Shown here: in pieces, positions 1 to 12,152 of the stretch | How positions within the stretch are numbered: position 1 is the first letter of the stretch | Layout: each line of letters starts with the position of its first letter | NCBI GenBank assembly: GCA_024707385.1 | Contig: JANPZW010000015.1 | Span: forward strand, 248,001-312,000 | Origin: Cellvibrionaceae bacterium | GTDB taxonomy: Bacteria > Pseudomonadota > Gammaproteobacteria > Pseudomonadales > Cellvibrionaceae | Reading direction: 5' to 3' | DNA: 64,000 nucleotides | Made by a program: the position numbers and the translations under genes | Notes under the pieces: generated by a model | Told to the model about the DNA's origin: nothing | What the model saw: only the letters and a program-made list of their open reading frames with translations | Database searches by the model: none

Positions 1-1
1 T

Positions 2-3000
2 GGTTACACTACTCTGCAATTGATCGCCGACAACCATATTAATCTCAATGGCAGAATTCGCCGGGAGTTTCCTAATACGCCGGAAGGCTGGCAAGATCAC
101 CAGGATCGTCTTCGCATAGAGCTGACCGCCGACAACGACAGAGACGGCGGCGGAGATGTGACGATTGGCAACAGTCAGGAAACCGAAATAGAAACCGTCG
201 GTGGCGATTTTATTATTCACAACGCGGTGAATGTCGATTTATCTGGCCGCACCATCGACACCCGCTCCCCCTACGGCGCCGGTAATGTTTCCATCACCGC
301 CAGCGGCAACGTAACCCTCGGCAATTTGCCGATGTTCGAACAGGCTGCCAGCAACACAGCAGGTCCTTTGCGCAATCCCAGCTTGACCGCAATCGCTGGT
401 GACACCTTAACGTTAGGTGGTGCCAACTTATACACCCGTGATGGTGGGATTAATCTCGGTGCGGCGCAGTGGAATTTTAATAGTCGTTCACTTAACACTA
501 CGCAAGGTGGTTCGGTTACGTTAACAAGTGCGGGGAATCTAGCGCTGCCGACCATCGTTTCCTCCGGTAATCTCACACTCGCCAGCCGTGATGCAGGACA
601 AGCCATTTCCATTACGGGTGGTGCGCGATTAAATGGATTATTGACGCTCGATTTAAAAGCCGGCTCCGCCAACCTCACCAATCTGGTCAATAACGCTTCC
701 GGTAGTGTTGCGAATGTGGTGATCAAGAGTGGACAGAATATCCAGCTTCAAACACCTCAGTCCATCCGTTTGGGAGAGAGTGCGTTGACGGGGAATCTCA
801 GTCTGACGTCCGGTGCGGGCATTAGCCAATTGGGTAATACCCACATTAATGTCGGTGGTGACTCGCGTTTTTACGTTGATGACAATGGTGTTGTCCTCAG
901 AAGCGTGAACAATATTTTCGTTGGTTCGGTGTGGGTGGGTGGCACTGGCGGTGGGGATGTGCAGGATGTCGATTTAGCAGCGCAGAATTTGCGCCTGGGC
1001 AATTCCGCAGACGATATGACCGTGACCGGGACATTTAACGCACGGGCCGGTGGCAATATCACTCAAGCCGGGATTTTGGCAGTAACGGGCACCACCACAT
1101 TATCAGCTGGTGGCAGTATCACACTTACGCAAAATAATGAATTTTCCAGTATTGGCATTTCACAAGCCCAGTCGGCGGAAATTCATAACCAGCAAAATCT
1201 GGGATTGGGCTCCATCGGAAATGTGGGTCAACTCACGCTCGATGTAACGGGTAATCTCAGTCAGAGTGCAGCTTTGACTCTCGACGAACTCATTCTGGCG
1301 GTGACGGGCGAAACCTTACTGACGCAGCAAGAAAATCGTATCGCCGCGCTTTCCGGTACTGTTGTCAGTGGTGAAATAAATTCGGCTGGTGATATGCAGC
1401 TCGGTAATTTCACTGTTGGTAATGGCGAAGGCATTTCACTGCATTTGAGTGGCAACGATGCGCAATTTTCTCAGACGGAGGGCTCTACTTTCACTTCCCG
1501 TTCGCCCACCACCGTCAGCGCTGCACACGTTACGCTGAATGCCAATGTTGAATTTACCAGCCTGGGCGCGCTCACTTTCAACGAGGTTTCGAATTTTGTA
1601 TTGAGTGGCAACCTGCAGGGGCAGGACGCGACCGAGAATTCAATTGTCATCAATGGCACCAGTGGTAACGGTATTTATGAAATCACCGCGGACGCCAGTT
1701 GGGAAAACGTTGCTTTTAATATCAACGGTGGAAATGGAACCGATACTCTGCAGGGCCCTGATCTTACGGCCACTTGGCACATAGGTGCCGCGGAGCCTCA
1801 TAGGTTGGTCACAGCCCAAGGTGAGGTGTCGTTTCGCGGGATGGAATCGCTGCAGGGTGGTAGTGAGGCGGACACCTTCGCGTTTGCCGCGGGTGCCGTC
1901 ACCACACTGTCATTGTCTGGAGGTAACGGGCGCGATGTGGCGGACTATTCGGGCATTACGGGTGATATCACTGTTCCCCTTGGCGTCAGCGGTGGCTTGA
2001 GTGGCATAGAGCTGATTCGCGGCAACAACGATGGCGCCGGCACAACCAATAGTGCACTCACCGCACAGGGCAACACCGCCAATACCTGGGTAATTAACGC
2101 ACTCAACGCGGGGCAGGTTACGCCGGCCGGTGGCACGGTTATGGCGTTTGAGGGGTTTAACCAGCTGGTCGGTGGAGGCGGTCAGGACAATTTCACTTTC
2201 AGTGCGAATCTCAGTGGCGCTAGCGCCCAGGCGGATGGAGCCGGGGGAGACGATATTTTTAATGTCCTGATAGATATCACTGCCAATTTGGTCGGCGGTG
2301 AGGGCGCAGACCGTTTCAATTTAGCAGCAGCGACTTTAGGCAGCCTTTTTGGCGGTGACGGGAATGACACTTTTGTATTGAGTGAGGATGCACGGGTCGC
2401 AGCGCTGGACGGCGGGGACGGGCTCAATACCTTGGTTGGTTTCGATGCAGATCTCGCGTGGGATATTTATGCCAGCGAGAGCGACGGTTCTGCTGTCGTC
2501 GATGTATACGATGATTCGGCGGTGTATGTTGCGGAAGCAGCCAAGATCACTGGGGTGCAGGGTGGATCTGGCGACGACACTTTCTTTTTCTTGCTCAATA
2601 ACAGTGGTGTCGGGGCGGATGGTGGCGAAGGTGAGAATACCGCTGATTTTTCCGCCGTCACCGGCAATTTAACCGTCAATCTGGGCGGTTTGGATCAACT
2701 GGGTCTGAGCAATATCGCCGGGGTGGTGGGTAATTATCAGCCTATGGGAGTCAGTACCAGCACGCTTGGCATTGTCAGCGGAGGAGCCAATCGCTGGACT
2801 TTGAATGCGCCCGATGCCGGTAGGGTACAACTGGCAGATGGCGACACTATTAGCTTCCGCAATTTCAATAATTTCCTCGGCGGCGAGGGCGCGGATCGTT
2901 TTGATATTTCCGCAACGCCGGCGGGCCTTATCAATGGGCGCGGTGGCAATGACAGTTTTTATCTGCTCGCGTCTGGTATCTCGGCGGCCCTGTTCGGCGG

Positions 3001-6000
3001 TGATGGCAACGATACATTGGTAGCCTATCAGCAGAGTGCCAACACTTGGGAGTTGAGCGCGGGGATATCGTATCTGAGGTCGGCGGGCTCTGATGTCGCC
3101 TTCACCGGCATGGATGTGTTGCGCGGTGCAGTCGACTTTGCCGACACCTTTATCTTCCTCAATTCTGTGGTTCCCCAACCTACTATCGTCGCTGGCGACG
3201 GCGAGGCGATAGATACCATCGATTATTCCCTTCTTACCGGTCAGGCGATTGAGGTAATCCTCGGTGGTTCCGGCCTTACGGGTTTCGAATCCGTGATTGG
3301 CAATGGTGCGACCAGCACCCTGATCGGCGCGAATCAGGCGAGCGATTGGACCCTGGATGAAAACGGCGAAGGACAGGTGTCCTGGGCCGGACAGACCACG
3401 CTATTCAGCGGCTTTGGCCATTGGGTCGGCGGCAGCGCGGCGGACCGTTTTGTTCTGGCGACATTGACGGGCGCGCCGGCTTCCATCCGCGGCGGCGGTA
3501 GTGCGGATGTTTTGGATATGGCCGCCGTGAACCAAGTGCTATGGGTTGGTTTGGGGATGGGAACAGGTGCGCCGCTTACCGTAACGGAAGTGGAAACTAT
3601 AACTGCCAATCCACTGCACTCGAATCGCCTGACCAGTGCCGCCAATCAGGCCGGTTGGGTTATCAATGCGCGCAACGCCGGGACTCTGACGCAGGACGGT
3701 GGCAGCGCCATTGGGTTCAGCGGCTTTGCCCATTTGCACGGTCTGCATGCCAACACTTTTGATCTTCAGGCCAATGGGGTTCTCGTCGCGGAAGATGGTG
3801 CGGGCAGCGTTCAGGGCGGTGACGGGAACAGCCTGCTGAAGGTGGATGGCAATACCACCCACGCGTGGGCGCTGAATGGTGCCGGCACCGGCAGTTTGGC
3901 GCGAGGTGAGTCGGAGTTATTGGGCTTTGTAGGGCTCACCGCATTGGAAGGTGGGGATGGGCGGGACGATTTTGTCCTCACGGATCCGGCAGCGAGCATA
4001 GGTCGCATCGATGGTGGCGGCGGTACTAACTCCCTCAGCGCCGCCTGGAGCAGCAACACCTTATTGGAGTGGAAGGTTGCTGATGGTCAGGGCGAATTGG
4101 TAAATCATGTTGCTCAATTCCTGCGTATCGCCGAACTGGTGGGGCAGGGCGGCGCGGACGATTTCCAAATCAGCGGCAATAGCTCTCTCGTATTGATAGA
4201 CAGTGGTGCCGGCGACGATCTCATTCATTTGAGCAACACCAGCCGAGTCGCCACAGTGCGGGCCGGTGACGGGTCCGACATCATCAGCCTGTCCGACAGC
4301 GCATCGGTTACAGACCCTATTGATGGCGGCGGGCATCCCGCTGACGGTGGTGACCGGCTGAACTTGGCGGACTACGGCAGCGGTGTGATCTGGAATGCCG
4401 CCGAGCAGCGCATCGGCGGATTCACTTACCGCAATATTGAACAGATAGACGCCCCTACGGGATTCGCCAATACCTTTCAGGCGCCAGATAGCGTCAATAC
4501 CTGGACCATCTCTGGCTCAAACAGCGGGGTATTAAGTACCGGTGATGGCCAAAACCTGATCTTCACGGCGATCGCGCAATTGCTCGGTGGCAGCCTTGAG
4601 GACATCTTCATACTGTCAGAGGAAGGCAGCATAACCGGCAGCATCGACGGCGGCGGTGGCACCAACTATTTACAGGGCAACGACGTCGCCAACCAGTGGA
4701 CCGTTACGGGTCTAGATAGCGGCCGCCTGGAGAGCAACGGTGCGCCTAGCGTTGCGTCCTTCGAGAGAATCCAACACCTGCTTGGCGGCAACGGCACGGA
4801 TCAATTTGAAATCACCGCTGCAGGCCGTTTGACCGGTGGGCTCGAGGGCAATGGCGGGGCGGACACTCTCATCAGTCAGCGCACCAATCAAAGCTGGTGG
4901 ATCGCCGATGATGTTACGCCCGGGCGCCTGGAGGGCGGCGACGAAGTAACTCTGGTGTCTTTCACCGGAGTGGAGACCCTCGCGGGCTCTGGCAGCGACA
5001 TCCTGCGTGGCGGCGACCAGGACCGCGAATGGCGCCTCGACAACCCGGGTGCGGGCAGCCTGGATAGTGGGGCGATTTCGGTGGCCTTCAGCGGCTTCAG
5101 CGATCTGATCGGCGGTGCCGGCAGCGACAGCTTCGTGGTGGGCGAGAACGGCGCTATTGCCGGCGTGATCGATGGCGGCAACGGCGTCAACAGCATCTTG
5201 TTTGAGCGCCAGGGCGCGGTCAGTGTCACTCTCGATATGAACCGCCAGATTGCAAACGCGTTCAAGGTGCAGCGAGTGCAGACCATTGAAGCGGCAGATG
5301 GCTTCAACCATAACCTGTATGGCGCCAGCGATAATGCTGCCGGTTACAACTGGATTGTGAGCGGCCCGAATCGGGGACTGGTAAGTCTGGACGGGGAGGA
5401 TGAATCCCAAATTCAATTCATCAATTTTGCCAATCTGTTCGGCGGCGGTCGCAGCGATAGTTTCCGCATTGACGGCGGGGTCCTGGCCAGCATTGATGGT
5501 GGCGGTGGCGATGATTTCCTCGACTATTCAGCATATGAAGGCGACGGTGACCTCACTGTCACCATCGGCGAACATTTAGGTGCCGACTTCACGATCAAAA
5601 GTATTGAGGGAGTGGTGGGCAATGATGATGGTTCGGGGGCGGGGAAGGCCATTCTGCGCGCCAGCAACGGCACGAATGTCTGGACGATATTGGGTGGCGG
5701 TGATCCCGGGCAGGACGGCATAAATGACGGCGTCTTCGAGCAGGTTGGGGGCGATCGTATTGTCTTTCGCGATTTCAGCTATCTGCAGGGCGGTTCTGGC
5801 GATGACCGTTTTGTACTGCAGGATCAAGGCATTCTGACGGGAAGTATTCGCGACAACGGCGGAAACAACACTCTGGATCTGAAAGCGACAGAGCTCCCCC
5901 TGCGAACGGTCGTATTCGCCACGGAAAATCCCCCACGAGGTCGGCGGGAAAATGAACTCTTCGTCCAAGGGATTCAGACTTTGGAAGGGCGGGGAGTGGC

Positions 6001-9000
6001 AACGACATTGATAGGGCCTGATGTAGATACCAGGTGGCTCATCAACAACCGAAATGCAGGTGAGCTCAACTATCTGGATCGCAAAGTCACCTTTACCGGT
6101 TTCGGCAATGTCAGCGGCGGCGCTGCCGCAGATGTTTTCTCTGTGAGTTCAGCGGGGGCGATGTCGGGTTGGTTTTCTGGTGGCGACGGCACCGCGAGGG
6201 ATCAAATCAATTTCACCAGTCAGCTACCCGTTTCCGTGTGGTCGGCAGGTACAGCTCCGACCGAGAGTGGATGGCACTGGCTTAACGGCGGTTTTGACGT
6301 GGTGACGGCACCAGCCAATGCGCAGAATCAATTTGCGTCGGACAGTAGCAGGGCACAGGTGTGGAATTTCTCCGGTACCAACTCAGGCACGGTGGCAGAG
6401 GTTGACGCCTCGGCGGCGCTTTCTTTTAGCGGCTTTGGTCGGTTGCTTGGCGGCCAGGGTGATGATGAATTTGTGTTCGCCGCCGGCAGTAATCTGACCG
6501 GTCTGCTTGATGGTGGCGAGGGTACGAACTCCGTGGATCTGGAAGCGCTCACAGCCTCAATTTCGGTTTCCATTGGCAACCGGGAAAACGCGGACCTGCG
6601 TATCGACAGAATCCAGCGTATCGCGGCCAATGAAGATCCCGCCCGCAATAACTGGTTGCGGGGCGCGGATCAAAACAATCAGTGGAAGATCAGCGGCGCC
6701 AATGCAGGTGAGCTCAACGGCAGTGTGCAGTTCAGTGGGTTTGCCAATCTCCGCGGTGGCGCGGCGGATGATCAGTTCATCTTCCAGCAGCTGGGCGGCC
6801 TGAGTGGACAGATTGATGGAGACGCCCATGATCAGGGCGATGTGGTGGATTACGGCAGCCTCATTGAGGCGGTGTTGGTGGATCTCAGCGGCGCAGCCTG
6901 ATTGCTCAACGTTGAAGAGCTGGTCGGCAACGACAACACCGTCTTGCGGGGACCGAACCAGAACGCCACTTGGCGCGTAACGGCGAGCAACAACCAGGGG
7001 CAGCTGTCGTATGGCGTGAATCAGGTCTTGGACTTCAAAGGCGTCAACCGTTTGATCGGGGGAGCTCTTCCGATGAATTCGTATTTGCCAACGGCGCGGT
7101 GATCACCGGTGGTGTTGATGGCGGAGATGGAGCGGATCGCTTTTTTGTCGGCATCGGAGGTGGCTCAGCAGTCTCTACATTTTTGTTCGGCGGCGCGGGC
7201 GAGGACTCGTTGGAGTTTCTGGACGGAGGTGAAGGCTGGCGGGGAACTTGGGGTCCGAATGCGAACAGCGCGCCGCAGTTCGCTTTTTCCGCTCCTGGCT
7301 CCAATTCGCCATTCACCGTTGGCTACAACGGCATGGAGTCCATATTGGTCCAGGCAAATTTGGACCGTATGACATTGACCGGCCGGCCTGATGCGGATGA
7401 ATTCCATCTTGGGCCCCAGTCCTGGCAATGGGGCAGCCTCACGCAGGTTTCCTATCGCAGCGGCGTGCGTGCATTGACGGTCGACGCAGATAGTGCGGAT
7501 ACCATCCGCCTTACCGGAACCATTCGCCTTGCCGATGAATTGTTGTTGCGCGGTGGCCAGCTGGTGTCCGACGGCGGCACTTTGCTGGAGACAGGCCGAT
7601 TGGTTCTTGAAGGACTGCAAAATGCCGGGTCGGCGGAATCTCCTTTGAATATTTCGGTGAATAACCTGGCGCTTGCGGACAATATTGGCGCCTTGTATTT
7701 ACGCGAAGAGAATAGCCTGGTGCTGGATGGTTTGACCGGTGACGCCTTCGTGGATCTGCGTTTGCGCGACGGCGATCTGAACCAGAGCGGCGCCATTGTC
7801 GGCGAAGGTAATTATCGCTTCGAAGCGGAAAATGGCGCCGTGCGATTGACTAGTGAGGACAATCTCATTGCCGGCGTTGTAGGACTTTACGCCGCCACTG
7901 ACGCGGCGTTGACCAACGCTACTGCAACGGTGCTGTCTGGCGTTCGCACACGCAATCTGCAGGTGACATCGGATGGCGATCTCGCGGCCACAGGTGGTTT
8001 GGTGGTTGCCGATATGGCAAATCTGGTGAGCGGCGGAAATATCCTGTTGGATCACGCGGATAACGATTTCACCCGAGTCAACATCAAGAGCACAGGTGAT
8101 GTTTCTCTGGTGGAGAGCAATTTGCTGAATCTGGTGCAGACGGAGATTGGCGGAGGTCTGAATCTGACGGGCGCGCAGGACATTCTCATCAGCGGCAATG
8201 TGAAAAGCCAGGGCGACATAAATGTTGAAGCCGATGGTGCTCTGCTGATGATTGATGCGGGTTCGATCGAGAGTGTGTTAGGCAATATTTCAATTGCCAG
8301 TACAGGCGGCCAGGGACTGCGCGAGTTGAGGGCGTTGGAAGGAGAGGTTTTCCTGCGCAGCGGTGAAGGCATCGCCGATTTTAATGATGCAGGTAATGCG
8401 GCGGCTCTCAATATTCAAGCCAAAGCTTTTCGCGCGCGGGCCGTGCGCGGCATCGGAGTTGGCAATGCATTGGAGCTGAACGTCGGACTGGTGGATCTGG
8501 TAAATCAGGAAGGCGCTGTCACCATTTCCAACCGCGGGGCACTGGTGGTCGAACGCATGCGCACCAATGGCGATATAACTCTTTCGAACAGCACTGACGT
8601 GACTTTTATGAAGGAGAGCGTCAACGCGTTCCATGGGACAGAGGGCGAGGCACAGTATCCGCCAGAAAACGAGCGGGAAAAGCCAACATACGGCGGCAAA
8701 TTCCTGCTGGAAATCGAAATTGGCAATATCAAGACAGATGGCTCATTGCAGCTTTCCCAGCCTCATATCGCCGCAAATGTTGTGACTATCTTCAATGCGC
8801 ATGGAGTTTTCCTGCCGCCATCTCCGGTGATTTACGCTCCTTTGGAAGTCAATATCACGAGTGGAAGGTCGCGCAACCGGCCCTATTGGGGGCTTGGTGT
8901 GGTGCCGGACGATATCAACGACGACACCAAATATTATGGTGATGTGGTGGGCGCGGGTGAGCAGTTGATTGAGGTGGAAAGCCTTGCGGATATTGATCCT

Positions 9001-9084
9001 GCGATTTTCACACCGGTGAAAAACTATGTGTATCAGGATGTCTCTATCCGCCTGCCATCCGATCAATTGTACGAAGAAGAATAG
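2..9084 (+). CDS. giant two-partner-secretion exoprotein (TpsA-like), 5' partial, with one stop and one frameshift
   Basis: The frame is open from the first codon of the window, so the signal peptide and TPS secretion domain lie upstream. The first ~560 residues are Gly/Asn/Thr/Leu-rich strands typical of hemagglutinin beta-helices. They are followed by a long block of ~95-residue repeats with GGxGxDxF motifs, then more beta-helix strands and a non-repetitive acidic C-terminus ending DQLYEEE. The reading frame is broken twice. A TGA at 6899-6901 interrupts an otherwise continuous repeat. A missing G in the G5 run at 7058-7062 shifts the frame; adding one G restores LIGG-SSSDEF, matching sister repeats. 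Repaired length visible here is about 3,027 residues. The TpsB transporter follows directly. The likely role is a secreted or surface adhesin; the ligand is unknown. Both breaks may be sequencing errors. Confidence 0.8.
1765..7150 (+). repeat. about 19 tandem ~95-residue Trp/Phe/GG-DxF protein repeats
   Basis: Each unit reads roughly NxWxI...G.L....F.gF..L.GG...D.F....G.....IDGGxGxN. Examples are ANTWVINALNAGQV with FEGFNQLVGGGGQDNF, and VNTWTISGSNSGVL with FTAIAQLLGGSLEDIF. I count about 19 copies of the F..L.GG...D.F core. The GG-x-G-x-D-x-F portion resembles calcium-binding RTX nonapeptide turns. The Trp-headed half has no RTX counterpart I recognise. Copies are diverged at DNA level, so the array looks old and not recently duplicated. 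Confidence 0.75.
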
Positions 9085-9150
9085 TGACCTCACCCAATGC
9101 CCTGGCTGTTCTGCAGGGCAGAATTTTCAAAATCCGTCGATGACACAACC

Positions 9151-11021
9151 ATGTTTGCATATTTAAAAATTTCAGCGCGGTGCGCGCTGATGGCATTTGT
9201 ATTGTTTGGTGAAATAAATCGCAGCTATGCGGGCTTTTTGGAGATGCCTACCATTGAGGAGGTGCCCGAAGCGGAAAACGACATTTTGCTCAAGGATATG
9301 GATGTACCACCCGTGCGGGATCGCAATCCAAATCCGGAGTCGGGGCCGCGCTTGAATGTCACCGCGTTCCGCGTGCAAGGTGTGGTGGAATTTCCAGAGC
9401 TTGGCATCACTCGCAAATCCGTCATCGAACTGGTGGAAAACGTCCGCTATGACGTGATGAAGGAGGGCGAGATGATGTACTCCGGCTACACCATGGAAGA
9501 GCTCAGCGAATTGCAGGATATGATCGTCGAAATAGAAAAGGAAACCCGCGACCAACACGTCACATCCCTGGACGTGCAGCGGCTGGTTTTCCTGATTCGT
9601 GAACAAAGGCGCCGCCGCGGCGTTACTTTGGGCATGTTGGAAAATGTGGCCGACCAGATCACCGATTATTACCGCCAGCGTGGTTTTGTATTGGCCAAGG
9701 CGTTTATTCCAGAGCAGAAGGTGCGCGACGGTGTTGTCACCATTACTCTGTTGCTTGGCAATCTCGGCGAGGTGCATTTGGAAGGTGCGCGGCGCTATTC
9801 GCAAAAAACGGTGGAAAAGATTTTCCGCAATTCTTTGGGCGAACCCGTCAATAGTTCTGTCATTGAGGAAAAACTTTTTTACGTGAACGATTTGCCTGGT
9901 CTGAGTGTGCAGGGGTTTTCTCCCCTGGCGGCCAGGTGGGTGACACGCGCCTGACAATTAATACCGTCAATGAAGATCCCTACAGGGTGAATGTGCGCAC
10001 GGATAACCACGGCTCCGATGTCACGGGTGAGTACAGGGTCTATACGGATCTTCTTCTCAACAACCCATTGAAATACGGTGACCGTCTGCACCTTGCCGTA
10101 CTCGGCGCCTTCGAACCGGAAAGTGCAACCTACGGCATGCTGCGCTACAGCGCGCCGCTGTGGCACTACCGTTTGCAGGCTCATACGGGTATTTCCCAGA
10201 ACGCGTTTGTTTCCGGGGTTGGCAACAATTTGGATATAGGTGGAAAATCCACGACCTTGGATCTCGGCGTGCGTTTTCAAATCGACCGCAGCCGGGTGAA
10301 AACCACATCAGTGGCGCTTACCGCATCGCGCATTCGCACTTCACAGGAATATCGCAGTGGCGGCATTTCCAGCACCTTCGATGACGACGAAATTGACAAT
10401 ATAGAGCTGGCCTATGAATTCGATATTCTGCGCGGCGCCAAACGCACGGTGCACATGGGTGGCGTCCGCCTGATCCACAGTCGTATGGCCGAGACCATGT
10501 TCAATGAATATCTGGACGATGGGTGGCTGCTGGATCTGGAGTACACCACGCTTAGATTCGTCAAAATTCCGTTGCTGCGACCGGAGGCCCGTTTCGTGGC
10601 GCGCGCCAATGCTCATTACGCTGGACGACAGTTGGCATCCGTCAATCAATTCGCGCTGGCCGGTCCCACCCGATCCCGCGGTTATCGCACCAACACCTAT
10701 TTCGCCGATGACGGTGTTCATACGGGTTTCGATCTGTTGTTTGAAGGGCCATCTGTATGGAATCTGCGTCAGCACATGCAGCCATACCTGGCCACAGACG
10801 CGGCCTATGGTGTGGCGTACCTGACGGATCCATACAACGGTGAAAACGAGCGCAACCACGCGGGGCTGGTGAGTGCGGGTTTAGGTTCCAAATTCTTTCT
10901 GGGAAAATTCCGCGCTGATCTCTCTGTGTCATATCCACTGGTGACCGAAATACCGGACCGTCCAGAGCTGGAAGCTCTCGATGGTCCCAAGTGGTATTTC
11001 GACATGCAATACAGTTTCTGA
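9151..11021 (+). CDS. TpsB/ShlB-family outer-membrane transporter, frameshifted
   Basis: This is the Omp85-superfamily partner that would export the upstream exoprotein across the outer membrane. Starting at the ATG gives a signal peptide ending in RSYA-GF. POTRA-like segments follow (the second ends near VTITLLLGNLGEVHLEG), then a C-terminal barrel with the RGY motif (SRGYRTNTYF) that matches the VRGY/F element of TpsB lid loops, and a terminal aromatic (MQYSF). The frame breaks at the G4 run 9912-9915. One extra G gives VQGVFSPGGQVGDTRLT, the expected junction between the second POTRA and the barrel. Repaired length is about 623 residues. The 66-base gap after the exoprotein suggests co-transcription. 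Confidence 0.85.
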
Positions 11022-11032
11022 TCCTGCGCTGA

Positions 11033-11118
11033 GGGCGTGCCGCTCCCGAAGCTGGCTGGCACGCCCGCTGCAAAGCCTTTCCGCAACACCGGTTTTCAAC
11101 CGGTGGACGACAATTTTT
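11033..11118 (+). other. two inverted repeats between tpsB and pseB
   Basis: The first pair is GGGCGTGCC (11033-11041) with GGCACGCCC (11058-11066). The second is CACCGGTT (11087-11094) with AACCGGTG (11098-11105), followed seven bases later by six T. The second could be a weak terminator for the exoprotein pair. A TATACT hexamer at 11123-11128, 20 bases ahead of pseB, is a possible -10 for the next operon but has no good -35. Confidence 0.4.
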
Positions 11119-11147
11119 TGACTATACTCAAAAAGTATTGGTAGCGG

Positions 11148-12152
11148 ATGGCGAGCATGTTTGACGGTCAGGTAATTCTTATAACAGGTGGTACGGGCTC
11201 TTTCGGCAGACGGTTTACCAAAACTCTGCTGGAGCGCTACAAACCGCGCAAAATCATTATTTTCTCCCGCGACGAGTTGAAGCAGTTCGAGATGCAGCAG
11301 ACCTACAATAGCGAGGTCATGCGTTATTTCATCGGCGATGTGCGGGACAAGGAGCGTGTGGTTCAGGCCTGTGAAGGCGTGGATTACATCATTCATGCAG
11401 CAGCACTTAAACAGGTGCCGGCAGCTGAATACAATCCTACCGAATGTATCAAGACCAATATCGGCGGGGCGGAAAATGTCATCCATGCCTCTATCACCAA
11501 CCGGGTTAAAAAGGTCATAGCCTTATCAACCGATAAGGCGGCCGGTCCGGTGAATCTATACGGCGCTACCAAACTCGCGTCGGATAAATTATTTGTGGCC
11601 GCCAATAATATGGCGGGTGGCAAAACCGAATTTGCGGTGGTGCGCTATGGCAACGTAGTGGGATCGCGCGGTTCGGTGGTGCCTTTTTTTCGCAAGATTA
11701 TCGAGGAAAAGGCGGAATTTCTGCCGATCACCGATGACGAGATGACACGCTTTTGGATCACCTTGCAGCAGGGCGTGGATTTTGTAATCAAAAATTTCGC
11801 GCGCATGAAAGGTGGTGAGATTTTTGTGCCGAAGATTCCTTCGGTGCGCCTGCTCGATCTGGCAGAGGCCATCGCTCCTGAAGTGCCGATCCGCATCGTG
11901 GGTATTCGCCCGGGCGAAAAACTGCATGAAACCATGTGCCCGCAAGACGATTCCCACCTCACTCTGGAATTCGACGATCACTTTGTTATCACCCCTACGA
12001 TCAAGTTTTTCCGTTACGTCAATTATGAAATCAATCATCTTGGCGAGCAGGGGCGGTCTGTGAGTAAAGGCTTTTCCTATAATTCTGGCAACAACCCGAT
12101 ATTTCTGAATGTCGACGAGATTCGCGAACTGCATAGGGAAGCGGCTGTATGA
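11148..12152 (+). CDS. pseB: UDP-N-acetylglucosamine 4,6-dehydratase (inverting), PseB
   Basis: First step of CMP-pseudaminic acid synthesis: dehydration and C5 epimerisation of UDP-GlcNAc. The product is a 334-residue short-chain dehydrogenase/reductase. It has the Rossmann loop TGGTGSFG at residues 13-20, the active-site STDKA (Asp129, Lys130) and YGATK (Tyr138, Lys142). Family hallmarks FSRDELKQFEM, AALKQVPAAEYNP, RYGNVVGSRGSVVPFF and GIRPGEKLHE are all present. An alternative ATG lies three codons downstream. It opens the operon and its stop overlaps the pseC start (ATGA). Confidence 0.96.
   Translation: MASMFDGQVILITGGTGSFGRRFTKTLLERYKPRKIIIFSRDELKQFEMQQTYNSEVMRYFIGDVRDKERVVQACEGVDYIIHAAALKQVPAAEYNPTECIKTNIGGAENVIHASITNRVKKVIALSTDKAAGPVNLYGATKLASDKLFVAANNMAGGKTEFAVVRYGNVVGSRGSVVPFFRKIIEEKAEFLPITDDEMTRFWITLQQGVDFVIKNFARMKGGEIFVPKIPSVRLLDLAEAIAPEVPIRIVGIRPGEKLHETMCPQDDSHLTLEFDDHFVITPTIKFFRYVNYEINHLGEQGRSVSKGFSYNSGNNPIFLNVDEIRELHREAAV

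Noticed and set aside
4712..5416. Long minus-strand open frame inside the exoprotein repeats
   Set aside because: It is antisense to a strongly patterned coding region, has no ribosome-binding site and its composition mirrors the Gly/Asp-rich codons of the plus strand. Similar antisense frames at 9172-9957, 11589-12386 and 45797-46756 were dropped for the same reason.
6899..6901. TGA as selenocysteine or programmed read-through
   Set aside because: No selenocysteine insertion element is evident, the position falls in a structural repeat with no catalytic role, and nearby single-base errors make a base-call error or simple mutation more likely.
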